Shown here: piece after piece, positions 15,107 to 24,500 of the stretch
Layout of the letters: every line of letters starts with the position of its first letter
Numbering within the stretch: the stretch's first letter is position 1
DNA from: Planctomycetota bacterium
Lineage (GTDB): Bacteria; Planctomycetota; Planctomycetia; Pirellulales; Pirellulaceae
Direction of reading: 5' to 3'
Assembly (NCBI GenBank): GCA_026692885.1
Contig: JAPLNJ010000591.1
Coordinates: 1-33,430 of the forward strand
Length of the DNA stretch: 33,430 nucleotides
The notes under the pieces: generated by a model
The model's database searches: none
What the model saw: only the letters and a program-made list of their open reading frames with translations
Told to the model about the DNA's origin: nothing
Program-made: the position numbers and the translations under genes

Positions 15107-15543
15107 GGTGACCGTTGGCTGAAGAAAGCGATCAGTTTCTGCATCAGCCCCACCGGCAGCGGCTGCTTCTCGATCTTGAAATAGATCTTGCCGTCCTTGG
15201 TCCGCTCGAACTTGACGTGGGTTTGCAGGGCGATCAGCGCGGCGACTCCGATCGCAATGGTGGTCGGATCCAGGAATCGCTGCGGTGGCGGACCATCGAT
15301 GAGCGCCGTCAGCGGCGGGTGGTTGTCCGGATCGCCGGCCAGCAGCAACAGGGCCTCGCGGGCGAGGTCGCCGTCACGGACCGCGGCCGTCACATCCGCG
15401 GCTGCGACGCCCTCTGCGAACGCTTGTCGCAGCTCGGGCGACCATTCGGTTTGGTAATCTCCGTGGCGGCTCCGGGCGGTGGAAAAAGTCCGCAGCACGC
15501 GGATCGCCGTCGCGTCGTCCAGGTTCTCGATTAACTCCTGCAT
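15103..15543 (-). CDS. Small protein with a single membrane-like segment, co-translated with the radical SAM gene
   Basis: The 146-residue protein starts at the ATG at 15543 (GAGGAG upstream). The first 70 residues are helical and charged (ELIENLDDATAIRVLRTF). A hydrophobic segment (TTIAIGVAALIALQTHV, about 94-110) could cross the membrane, followed by a basic beta-hairpin-like piece (KFERTKDGKIYFKIEKQPLP). I do not recognise the family. It is the first gene of the operon and its stop overlaps the radical SAM start by four bases, so the two are translationally coupled and probably act together. Confidence 0.75.
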   Translation of the reverse strand: MQELIENLDDATAIRVLRTFSTARSRHGDYQTEWSPELRQAFAEGVAAADVTAAVRDGDLAREALLLLAGDPDNHPPLTALIDGPPPQRFLDPTTIAIGVAALIALQTHVKFERTKDGKIYFKIEKQPLPVGLMQKLIAFFSQRSP

Positions 15544-15646
15544 GGTGGTCTCCTCTTCTATCGAATCCGTAGGCCGGAACAAGCGCAGCGCAGTTCCGGC
15601 ATGACGGCATGATTCTCCCAAAACGCCCAACCAAACCGACAGCCGG

Positions 15647-16046
15647 TCACTCGGACTCCGGCAACTCGCCCCGCCCCGCCCCTTCCCACATCGCCTTCAG
15701 CCTGCTTCGCGTCGACTCATCGGCTTTCCGGTATGCCATCGCGAAGCCGTTGGCAGGACCGTTCGCATTGCTCTTGTCGACACGACAAAACACTCGAAGG
15801 GCTTTGACGAACCAGTGGCCCGCCTGTTCGTATCTCTCCTGCTCGTGAGCTAACACCCCTAGATTATTGTAGGTAAATGCCGCCCCGTGTTCGCTGCCTT
15901 GTTTCTCCTTGATCGCGAGTGATTTGTGATACCACTGCTCGGCCGCTGACAAGTCGCCCTGCTTTTGGGCGATGATGTGCCTCATCCGCCTTGAACGTGA
16001 CCGTTGCGCACAGAAGCACGACCAGCCAACATGTGAGATACTTCAT
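15647..16046 (-). pseudogene. Broken exported TPR protein
   Basis: The ATG at 16046 begins a signal peptide (KYLTCWLVVLLCATVTFKAD) whose frame then runs out of coding character. A second frame from 15985 encodes AAEQWYHKSLAIKEKQGSEH and YNNLGVLAHEQERYEQAGHW, two tetratricopeptide-like units, ending at 15647. The two frames differ by one base and only part of a TPR array remains, so a deletion or frameshift fused the signal peptide to the last repeats. It lies about 100 bases upstream of the radical SAM operon on the same strand. Confidence 0.6.
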
Positions 16047-16063
16047 CGTTTCGTCCCTTGGTT

Positions 16064-16150
16064 TCAATTCTTCGCGTTATCCTCAACTGCCATCGTGCCC
16101 GCGCCGAGAACAAGCGACACAAGCATCATCGCTGGGAACATCCGCCCCAT
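16064..16150 (-). CDS. Very small signal-peptide-like open frame
   Basis: AAGGAG is followed by ATG GAA ATG; from the second ATG (16150) there are 28 codons, MGRMFPAMMLVSLVLGAGTM and a short polar tail AVEDNAKN, with the stop at 16064. It is a good small membrane or secreted peptide, or the stub of a truncated secreted protein. It ends 17 bases before the start of the broken TPR gene. Whether it is expressed is unknown. Confidence 0.35.
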   Translation of the reverse strand: MGRMFPAMMLVSLVLGAGTMAVEDNAKN

Positions 16151-16379
16151 TTCCATCTCCTTACCTATCCATTTCTTGTATTGCAGGGTTGCTGCGTCCA
16201 GCCTTCGCGGATTCGCACAATTCGTGTGAGCTCGCGCCCGGAACTCACCTCGCGGTGTCGCCCCCAGCCGTGATCAGCAGCCAGCACAGGATCGCGGTCC
16301 GCGAGGGGCTGTTCTCAATCGAAGCCTGTGCCGGCGCAGATTTCGAGCCGGGCGTTGGGAATCAGTGACCACGCCGGAC
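16151..16379. other. Intergenic gap
   Basis: No gene or clear terminator is visible between the end of the 919-residue TPR gene and the small open frame. Confidence 0.4.
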
Positions 16380-19139
16380 TCAAATCATCGCCACCGTGAG
16401 GCGCCCGGCGAAGGCGTCTTCCATTTCCTCGACCACGCGGCGGCGGTCACCGATGACGCGTTCGACGGAGGGAACGTCGACCTTGTCCACGGTTTCCGAC
16501 GCGGGCAGTTCGGCAAACAGCCGGCGATTGGCTTGGGACTGCATCCACTCGTGGAAACGCGGTGTCTCGCGGGTCTGGCGATCCGGCGAGGCTTCGCGTT
16601 CCTCACGTTCCGCGCCCGCTCGCCGGGCCAGGGTACGGCGGAAGTCGGAGAAAGCGTCCGCCGTGGCGGCGACGCGAGCGGCGCCGTCGACCAACGCCAA
16701 GGCCGCCAAACCCCGCTGCAGATGAAACAGCGGCGTGAACGCGGGGCTGAGGTCACGCAGCCGTTGGGGCAGACGGCACAACTCGGACAAGTTCACGTCC
16801 GTCAACGGCCGGCTCTGCTGGTGTGCCGTCTCGCGTTCCAACCGGGCTTTCAGGATCAACAGCGGCGCGGCGGCCGGGTGCGTTCCCAACTGCTGAGTTA
16901 GCCGCTGGTTCGCTTCCGACACGCGGCCTTCGGCCATGTCCAGGGCGGCCTGTTCGGCAACGACCTGAGGATCCAGCGGCGTAAGCTTGGCCGCTTGGTC
17001 CAACAGCGAGGCGGCTTTCTGGCGGCGAGCGGCAGCCACGGGACCATCGACGGAACCGGCCCACGTCCGAAAGAAATAGGCTTCGGCCGCGAGCGCTTCG
17101 ACGGCGAGCGGATCGACTTTCGCTTGGCGGGGCTGACTAGGGTGAGTGTCCGTTGAGAGTTTCCTCGGCTCAGATCCAGCCGCCACGGGCTTCGCCGGCT
17201 TTTCCGGCTTCGCGACGCGAGCAGTCGGCCTGTCGCCGGTCGTTGCCGCCGGAGTTGAGCCGATTTGCGGCGAAGGCGGCACGGCCACTGAGCGCGACTC
17301 AACGACGTCGCCGAACGACTCCTCCCAACGCTCGCCGTCGCACGGAAGCGAACCTGCCGGGCTCGTTGGCTCCGCGTCCGCCATTTGATCCAGTTCGCGC
17401 ACCAACTCCGCGACGGCAGCTTCATCCGCCGACTGAAGCTTTTGCTTCAGCGACCGTGCGTAGGAACTTCGAGGATCCATCTCCAAAGCGCGGCTGACAA
17501 GTTGCAGAGCTTCGGCGCGATGGGCTGCGTCTTTGTGGAGAACGAGGTGAGCCAGTCCGACAAACGTCACAGTATCAACATATCCCAAGTCGATGCTCCG
17601 CCGAAATTCGGCTTCGGCGTCTTCGTAGCGTCGAGCACGACGAAGCGTATCCGCCAGACCGGTGCGGGCAAAGACGTTATCGGGGAACAGATCGATGGTT
17701 TCGCGGTAGACAACCTCGGCTTCGTCGTACTGCCGCGTCGCCTTGAGCACCTCCGCCAGACCATTGCGGGCAACGACGTCCTCGGGGAAGAGATCGATGG
17801 TTTCGCGGTAGACAGCCTCGGCTTCGTCGTAGCGTTCGACCGACTTCAGCAGGTCGGCCAAGCCGCTCCTGACGACGACATTTTCGGCAAATCGTTTCCA
17901 TGCCACCCAGGCGTAACGCAGGGCGGGATCGGACTTCCGTTGCCGAACAAGGACAGTCTGAATCGTAGTCCAGGACCACGGGTCGTGCGGTGCCCAGACG
18001 CGGGCCTCTTCAGCCCAGCGTTCCGCCAAATCTGGACGAAATCGCGTGATTTTGGTGGCGAAGTTGCGGAGTGAGCGGACGATGTTGTGCGCGTCGCCCG
18101 TCGCTTCGGCATACGATCTTTGTTCTTGCAACAATCGCTCTGCATCGGGCAGCCGATTCCAGTCAGCGTGCCGGAATGCATCCGCGAGTTCACGAACGCG
18201 CTGAGCCCACGTCGGATCGGGAAGTATGGGTCTGCGCGGCCAATGCCGATGTGCGGCCGCCTTGGCCATTTCCCGTCGCATCGCGTCGGCTAGTGGCGGG
18301 ATCGCGTCCAGGACCCAGCGTTGGACCCGCTCGGGTAACTCCCGCGTCTCCGCCAAGCCGTGCTCAGCCCAACGCGGCGACTCGCGATAGGCGGCTGCCG
18401 TCTGCGCCGCGACCCGGCGGAACGTGGCTTTGGCGACGTACTCGGTCAAGCCGCGTTCGCGATTCAGCCGGTCAAACGCGCGGGCCAGTCGCAGCAGGCC
18501 CAGGACGATCTCCGTACGCAACGTGCCATCCTCCGCCGAATCTTCCGCCTTCAGCCGGCGCAGGCCGAGCAGCGCATACCGAGCATGGTAGAACGGCACG
18601 CCGTCCGGCAGGTCACACAGCCGATGCCAGAAGCCAGCCAGCGATCGGTCGTCGCCTTGAAACTCGGCGACAACGGCCAGATACAGCCCGAGCGGATCCG
18701 CGGCCGGGGCCGTGGAAAAGCTGCCCAAGAAAGAATGCCGCTCGGCAAACCGTTCCCGCAAGGCCGCGGCCGACCGTACCAGCCGGTACTCGCGCGGCAG
18801 GCGGGCGCTGTACTCCACAACGCTGCACGCGCAGGACCAAACGGACGCCAGCGATTCGGCGTGCGCATCGAAACGGCCCCAGTTCTCCACGATCCAGCCG
18901 GCCAACTCGGCGTCCAACCGGTCGGCGAATCCTTCGGCGGCCCCCAGCCGCTCCAGCCATCCGGCCAGCAATTGCCCGCGGTCCGTCAGGTTCAGCGGCC
19001 CGAAGTAGAAACGGTCCCACAGCAGGTCGGCGACGGCTTGCCGGGGCGACTGCGCAAAGGCCGTCAACCAGCCGGACGCATCGCGCCCGCCGATCTCGGC
19101 CAACCATGTTTCGGGAAGCTCAAACATATCGCCGCTCAT
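16380..19139 (-). CDS. Large TPR-repeat protein (919 residues) of unknown function
   Basis: The ATG at 19139 overlaps the stop of the preceding gene (ATGA), so the two are coupled. The first ~350 residues are helical with no family I know (MFELPETWLAEIGGRD at the start). Residues about 400-560 are tetratricopeptide repeats (AEAVYRETIDLFPEDVVARN, AEVVYRETIDLFPDNVFART); two adjacent units are nearly identical in DNA, 102 bases apart, indicating recent duplication. A proline/threonine-rich linker (about 590-660) leads to a further helical region and a C-terminus with ELPASETVDKVDVPSVERVI. There is no signal peptide, so it is probably cytoplasmic. TPR arrays bind partner proteins; the coupled 348-residue protein is the likely partner. 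Confidence 0.8.
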   Translation of the reverse strand: MSGDMFELPETWLAEIGGRDASGWLTAFAQSPRQAVADLLWDRFYFGPLNLTDRGQLLAGWLERLGAAEGFADRLDAELAGWIVENWGRFDAHAESLASVWSCACSVVEYSARLPREYRLVRSAAALRERFAERHSFLGSFSTAPAADPLGLYLAVVAEFQGDDRSLAGFWHRLCDLPDGVPFYHARYALLGLRRLKAEDSAEDGTLRTEIVLGLLRLARAFDRLNRERGLTEYVAKATFRRVAAQTAAAYRESPRWAEHGLAETRELPERVQRWVLDAIPPLADAMRREMAKAAAHRHWPRRPILPDPTWAQRVRELADAFRHADWNRLPDAERLLQEQRSYAEATGDAHNIVRSLRNFATKITRFRPDLAERWAEEARVWAPHDPWSWTTIQTVLVRQRKSDPALRYAWVAWKRFAENVVVRSGLADLLKSVERYDEAEAVYRETIDLFPEDVVARNGLAEVLKATRQYDEAEVVYRETIDLFPDNVFARTGLADTLRRARRYEDAEAEFRRSIDLGYVDTVTFVGLAHLVLHKDAAHRAEALQLVSRALEMDPRSSYARSLKQKLQSADEAAVAELVRELDQMADAEPTSPAGSLPCDGERWEESFGDVVESRSVAVPPSPQIGSTPAATTGDRPTARVAKPEKPAKPVAAGSEPRKLSTDTHPSQPRQAKVDPLAVEALAAEAYFFRTWAGSVDGPVAAARRQKAASLLDQAAKLTPLDPQVVAEQAALDMAEGRVSEANQRLTQQLGTHPAAAPLLILKARLERETAHQQSRPLTDVNLSELCRLPQRLRDLSPAFTPLFHLQRGLAALALVDGAARVAATADAFSDFRRTLARRAGAEREEREASPDRQTRETPRFHEWMQSQANRRLFAELPASETVDKVDVPSVERVIGDRRRVVEEMEDAFAGRLTVAMI

Positions 19140-20182
19140 GGTACAAACAGGTCGCCGTCGGTGTCCGCCGCGTACCCGTCACGTTCTGCTAGCAGTCGCA
19201 ACCAGATCAAATGATCCCGCCGCGCCGGTGCCAAGTCCTCAGGCACCGGCTGCGTCACACGGCCAACGCGGAATAGATACTCAACTTGCATCGGCATGAA
19301 AGGATGCAGGACTTCACGGGCTGGTTCGCGGCTCGTGTTGATTTCCAGGTTGACTGTCCGCCCGCGAGCCACTTCGCGGGGCGCCGGACAGAAGGCTTCG
19401 GAGAAGCGTTGGTCGGCGACCGTCGGGACCGCGATCGGCCGCCGGTCCGACTCTCGCGACCGGCGTGGGATGTCGCGCACCGGATAGCGGAACAGCAGCA
19501 CCCGCCGCGGCCACGAACTCTGCCATTGATTGTAGTGGTACAGCCCCAGCCGGTCGCGAATCCGGTTCGGCCACGAGGCGTCCGCCGGACCGCGCAGGTC
19601 ATCCAGGAAGTCTTCGTAGAACGCCGCGAACAGCGGGCGATGGTCGCAACGCGGGTCGAAGTAGGCGTCGTCAAGAATCCGCGACAATTCGTCCCGCGCC
19701 GGATTGTCCGGCCGCGGATCAGCCAAGAGCTGTTGGCCGAATTCGAAGATACGATCCTCGTTCGCTCCGGAAAGCCAGGCCAAGTCGGCCGCGGCAACCA
19801 TGCGGATGAGGTAAGTATCGAAATCCGTATCGGAAAACGTCGAAAGAGCGAGTGGCGCGCGGAACGTCTCAGGACATACCGACGGATTGTCCGTGGCGAC
19901 CGCGTGATGGTCGTGGCCCGCGGGAGGTTTGACAAAGACCTGGCGGTCGACATAGTCGTTGTGTGCTTTGTTCCAGTCCACGAATGTGGTCAAGCCGGCG
20001 GCAGGCAACGCGGCGTAGCTGGCAACACGCACCGGATCGAGCCGCTCTTCGATCAGGAAATTCCGCGGGATGAAGCGGCTGTTCGCCGGGACGCTACCGC
20101 TGCCTGGAACCAATGCAGGATTGTCCTTGGCCGATGCCAGGAATGATTCGAAGTCCGGGGCGGTGGTCGAGAAAGCGGACAT
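19136..20182 (-). CDS. Uncharacterised 348-residue protein coupled to the TPR gene
   Basis: The start at ATG 20182 (MSAFSTTAPDFESFL) is chosen because the region upstream contains the promoter-like motif at 20202-20217; a longer TTG start at 20251 would read through it. No signal peptide or membrane segment is visible. Notable pieces: FIPRNFLIEERLDPVRVASY, FVDWNKAHNDYVDRQVF, LIRMVAAADLAWLSGANEDR, LGLYHYNQWQSSWPRRVLLF and EVLHPFMPMQVEYLFRVGRV. I do not recognise the family. It precedes the 919-residue TPR gene with a four-base overlap. Confidence 0.75.
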   Translation of the reverse strand: MSAFSTTAPDFESFLASAKDNPALVPGSGSVPANSRFIPRNFLIEERLDPVRVASYAALPAAGLTTFVDWNKAHNDYVDRQVFVKPPAGHDHHAVATDNPSVCPETFRAPLALSTFSDTDFDTYLIRMVAAADLAWLSGANEDRIFEFGQQLLADPRPDNPARDELSRILDDAYFDPRCDHRPLFAAFYEDFLDDLRGPADASWPNRIRDRLGLYHYNQWQSSWPRRVLLFRYPVRDIPRRSRESDRRPIAVPTVADQRFSEAFCPAPREVARGRTVNLEINTSREPAREVLHPFMPMQVEYLFRVGRVTQPVPEDLAPARRDHLIWLRLLAERDGYAADTDGDLFVP

Positions 20183-20201
20183 GGTCGGAAACCCGAATGT
20201 G

Positions 20202-20217
20202 ATGTAACCAGTATACC
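20202..20217 (-). promoter_or_regulatory. Promoter-like motif GGTATACTGGTTACAT
   Basis: On the minus strand GGTATACTGGTTACAT contains TATACT, a good -10 box, 27 bases before the ATG of the 348-residue protein. The same 16-mer with one change (GGTATACTGGCTACAT) lies at 20534-20549 upstream of the neighbouring gene. A clear -35 box is not visible at standard spacing. Confidence 0.5.
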
Positions 20218-20251
20218 TAGCCGTTTCTGGGCTGGCAGTTCGCAACTTCAA

Positions 20252-20509
20252 TCATCGCCTTTTGTCGTTGTCGCCTTCCGTCATCAGTTCACCGGCAACA
20301 ACCTCCTGCTGCCGATACTGTTCGCGGATGTGGCGTTCGGCGTCGATGATCTCGCATATCACTGGACCGCCGGCAAACATCCCGAACGTTCTCTGCCAGT
20401 CGTCGCGGCCGGGCTGGGACGGCGGCGATTTGCTTGGCAGGACCTGATCCGTCAGTTGTTCCAGCCGCATGACCCGTTCTTCAAGCGTCGCCGGGGACAG
20501 AGGCGGCAT
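20252..20509 (-). CDS. Orphan antitoxin-like small protein
   Basis: The ATG at 20509 gives 85 residues; a longer frame to 20560 would cover the promoter-like motif. ATLEERVMRLEQLTDQVL is a short coiled coil, followed after a proline-rich linker by DDWQRTFGMFAGGPVICEII and AERHIREQYRQQ. Small proteins with a coiled coil then DW-R-x-T-x-G-M-F and an IRE-x-x-R tail are, as I remember, the antitoxin-like partners of PIN-domain toxins in planctomycetes and cyanobacteria. No PIN gene follows; the next gene is the 348-residue protein. Family recall is unverified. Confidence 0.6.
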   Translation of the reverse strand: MPPLSPATLEERVMRLEQLTDQVLPSKSPPSQPGRDDWQRTFGMFAGGPVICEIIDAERHIREQYRQQEVVAGELMTEGDNDKRR

Positions 20510-20533
20510 TCCTTGGTGGCGAACCAATAAGTA

Positions 20534-20549
20534 ATGTAGCCAGTATACC
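20534..20549 (-). promoter_or_regulatory. Promoter-like motif GGTATACTGGCTACAT
   Basis: This is the second copy of the motif at 20202-20217 (15 of 16 bases identical). TATACT lies 32 bases before the ATG of the antitoxin-like gene, and TTGCAG stands 15 bases further upstream as a possible weak -35 box. Confidence 0.5.
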
Positions 20550-20582
20550 AAACGCGGCAAGGCTGCAACCGAACGGGGTCAA

Positions 20583-21101
20583 GAGTCGTTTAACCAACTC
20601 CTGTATCAGCTTTCTTTCACGCCAATTCCATACTTCGTGCCGCGCAACAAGACGGTCAACCTGCTGCCCGGCTCCACCAAGGTTGAGGGTCCGAGTCTCA
20701 AGCCGACGGGCAGCAAGCCGGCGACCAAGGATCGGGCCGCGCGACGTCGTTAGCGCCGGTCGGGCTGAGCAACTCGGCGGAGATGCCTTCGCTGACTGAT
20801 AGGAAATTTGATTCCACGGCCAAGCGGGAGCCTAACCGGGGAAGCTTGGTGAATTCGAGAAGAACGGCGCTGTGTTCCAGGGAGAGGCCGCACGCATGGG
20901 CTCGCTGCTGACCGATCCGGCACACGGTGGAGGGTTTCACCGTTCAGTTCGAGAAACCGTCCGCCGCCGGCGCGACCCTCCACTGGTTCGTCGTACGATG
21001 ATCCTCCTCTCATCATTTTGCCCTCCCATCATTTTGCGAGACTCCTCGTCAACGTGAAGGTCCACGGCGAGATGGGCGTGCTCATCAAGGGCGGCAAGTG
21101 A
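20583..21101 (+). pseudogene. Region of 3' gene fragments on the plus strand
   Basis: Three pieces look like protein C-termini. 20583-20753 reads ESFNQLLYQLSFTPIPYFVP and later NLLPGSTKVEGPSLKPTGSK, ending in a basic tail and TAG. About 20930-21001 reads VEGFTVQFEKPSAAGATLHW then FVVR and a stop. About 21040-21101 reads RLLVNVKVHGEMGVLIKGGK and a stop. None has a start codon with a ribosome binding site. I do not recognise the families. The piece near 21001 is separated from that near 21101 by an AT-richer repeat (CATCATTTTGC twice at about 21012-21036). Confidence 0.35.
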
Positions 21102-21545
21102 GCCTGAAAGCTCAAGCTCAACCATCCTTCTGTGGCGAAGTGACGTGCCGGAGTGGCCGAAATAACTTCCCGGTTTCCGGCGCGGGCCAAAGGGGCCGCA
21201 CCGGGGACGAATCGAGTAGCACGGATGGCAAAGCCGGGGCACGGATGAAGACCCCAGAATCTTCACCAATGGTCCGACACCTCGCGGGCGTCCGCTGGTT
21301 CGTCCCCGCTGTGCCCCTCAATGTATCCGCGAGACCCGAACAAGGAAGGCGTGACACTGCCATTCGTACTCTTCGGAAGACCAACTGGCAGCACTACTTG
21401 GACCGGACTGCACCCGCGGCGAAATAGGTGGCGTAAGCTTCCAGCTTGCAAAATTTGGCAAGCTGGAAGCTCGCCCCACGGATGTACTCTTATCTGCCGC
21501 TCGCCTAAGATGAGGCAACCACCTTGTTATTGGAGCCATGCGATC
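21102..21545. other. Intergenic gap with an inverted repeat
   Basis: No gene is visible. AGCTTCCAGCTTGC (21436-21449) and GCAAGCTGGAAGCT (21458-21471) form a perfect 14-bp stem with an eight-base loop. The arms with flanking GGCGTA and CGCCCCAC resemble a dispersed planctomycete repeat. Confidence 0.5.
21436..21471. repeat. 14-bp perfect inverted repeat
   Basis: AGCTTCCAGCTTGC and its exact complement flank the loop AAAATTTG. There is no T-tract, so it is more likely a dispersed repeat than a terminator. Confidence 0.75.
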
Positions 21546-24500
21546 ATGCGACACCATCGTTTCTTCATCTCGGCCGGAGTCTTCACCATCCTGGCCATGC
21601 TGGGCTCCGTGCTCAGCGCCAGCGAGCCGACCCCCTGGCCCTGGCAAGATCCCAAGGCCCGCGTACTGCCTACCGGTGATCTGGACTGGCAGCCGCAGCC
21701 GTTCGCTTACGTGGCCGGCGATGCGGTACGCTATATCGACTACGAAGCGGGCCACGATGCCAACCCAGGTACCCGCCAGCAGCCCTGGCAGCACCATCCG
21801 TGGGACAAAGCCGCCAAGGGGCTTACCGCGTCGGCCAAGGGCATCGATACCTATGTATTCAAGCGAGGAATAGTCTACCGCGGCGAGTTGGTCGTCCGCG
21901 AATCCGGCCAGCCCGGCCATCCCATTCGCCTGACCAGTGATCCCACCTGGGGCGGGCACCATGTACCCATGGTCGACGAGGCCGTGATCGTCGGCTCCGA
22001 GCACGTCTCCGGCTGGCGCCACGGAGCACACCCCACGATGTCCGAGCCCGACAAGGTCTGGAATGTTGACCTCGACTTCGCTCCCCGCAACGTGTGGATG
22101 GTCCGTGACGACGGGAGCGTGGTCCGCATTCCGCTGGCCCGCACGCCGAACTGGCAGCCGTCCGATCCCGACGACATCAAGAGCGAGTGGTTCCAGTTCA
22201 ACAACCCCGACAATCGCGATGTCTGGGGCGCGAAGGACAAACTGGGCGAGGTCGAGTACCCCATGGGCTATGACACGGTGAATCTGACGCACGACGCCGA
22301 CTACTACAAAGACGCGGTGATCCGCTGCGAGTACGGCTGGGTGATGGGAACTCCTTATCCGTCGCACGTGCTCAGGTTCGATCCGGTCAAGCACAGCCTG
22401 ACCTTCGGCGGACAGTGGGGCGGCGGAATCGGCGCCTACCATTATCCCCGGCACGTGCGGTACTACCTGGAAGACAAGCCGCAGTACCTGGACGACGGCA
22501 AGTCCGGCGAGTTCTGGTTCGACAAACGGGGCAATGGCGGCCGCCTCTACCTCCGCCTGCCCGGCGACGCGAATCCCAACGGCGCCCACATCGAGGTCGC
22601 TAAACGCTGCAATCTCATCGACAGCGAGGGCATGAGCCACGTCCACATTTCCGGCCTCGCCATGCGATTCACCAACGTCTGGTTCGACCTGACGGCGTTG
22701 CCGAGCAAGAACGTCGACGTGGCATGCATCCGCCTGCTCGGGCCGGGGCACGACCTGGTGGTGGCCAATTGCACCTTCGAGCACGTCCACCTGCCCATCC
22801 GCTTCAAGGCCGTCGGCAAGGACGACGTCATCGATGGTGTGGTCATCCGCGACAACCTGATCCAGGACACCGACCACGGCGCTATCACCCTGGCCGAAGG
22901 CGGCGCGTGGGGTGCGGAGCAGACCCCCGGCCGCCTGCTGGACGTCAAGGTGCTCCGCAACCGTTTGCACGAGATCGGTCACCGCACCACACGCTACGGC
23001 CAAGGCCATGCCATCGAAATCGAGCCGGCCGAAAGCGTGGAAGTGGCGGGGAACGTCCTCGATCGGCTCTATGGCGCCGGCATTTTCGTCTTCGGCGGCA
23101 AGCAGTCGTATTCCCGCAACGATCGCCCCCTGACCCGCATCCTCATCCATCACAACAAGGTGGTCGACTCGCTCTTGAACAACAACGACTGGGGCGGCAT
23201 CGAGACCTGGCAGGGCGGGCCGACCTACGTGTTCGACAACATCTCCGGCAACCCGGGCGGATACAAGCGGTGGTCGGAGATGATCCACGGGACCGCTGGG
23301 AAGAAGCCGGACAGCGCCCGCTTCGGCCACGCTTATTATATGGACGGCGGATTCAAGCAGTACTACTTCAACAACATCGCTTGGGGCAAGTCGAAAGACC
23401 CCTTCGACCGCCTGGGCAACACCGCGGCGTTCCAGGAGATCATCGGTTACTCGGCCTCAGTCTTCAACAACACCGTGTACAATTTCGTGAACGGCTCGCG
23501 GCGGCAGGTGCCAGCCGCGGGGCGCAACAAGTACCTGGGCAACGTCTGGCAGGGGATCGGCCACATGGTCTTCCGCCATGCCGATCCCAAGGACCTGCCC
23601 GCCGATCCCAACGCCGCCGATGCCAAGGGCAATGCGTCCGATTACAGCCACGCCTCCAACGCGTACGTCTCGAACGTGTTCTATGACGTGCCCAAGATGC
23701 TGGCCGTGTTCGAGTCCTCGGGGCGCTGGCATGGAACGCTGGAGGGCTTCCGCCGCGCCCTGGCGCTGCGCGGGTCGATCGGCGACCCGGGCGAAGTGGT
23801 CGCCCAGCCGCCGCTGCGCGACGCGGCGCAACACGATTTTCGCCCCACCGCGGCAGCCTACGGCAAGGGCGTTCGCGTCTTCGTGCCGTGGGGGCTTTAC
23901 GCCACCGTCGCAGAGTGGGATTTCTACCACGCCGGCAACGACCCGACGTTGATCCTCGACGATCATTTCCATACGGCCTCGTACTTCTTCGGCCGCGACA
24001 CGTATTCCAAGAACCCGACCTATCCGCTGCGGACCGTAAACATGGCCGACGCGGACTTCGTCCAGGGTCCGTTGGAGGACTGGGTCCGGGGATCGCTGCA
24101 GTTCAACGGCAAGAACCAATACGCCGTGCTCCCGCAGGCGTCGCTGGCCGGAGCGCCGCCGCAGGCCAAGGCGCCCCAGATCGAGAACAAGCCGCACGCC
24201 AAGATCACGTTCGAGACGCCCGCCGGTTTCGCCCCCGACCGCCCCGCCGAGGTCAAGCTGCGGCTGTATGACATCAAGCCGGGCATGAAGATCCGGCTCG
24301 ACCTGCACTGGCAGCGTGAGAACGGGTCCTTCGGCGGCATGAACGCCTGGGGCGGCCCGGAGCAAACCGTCTCCGGCGAAGGCCCTTACGTCTTCAAGTT
24401 CACGCCCCAGCCGAAGCCGGATCTGGCGTACTACGTCGTCACGGCGTTTACCACGCCGACCGGCGAATGGAAGGACCATGTGGACCTAGCCACTTGGGGC

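Noticed and set aside
18071..19192. 373-codon plus-strand open frame in the TPR gene
   Set aside because: Arg/Pro/Ser-rich translation with no domain, opposite the well-formed 919-residue protein.
21318..23330. 670-codon minus-strand open frame
   Set aside because: It lies opposite the secreted beta-helix gene, which has a signal peptide and recognisable domains; the antisense product has the repetitive composition of a GC-rich shadow.
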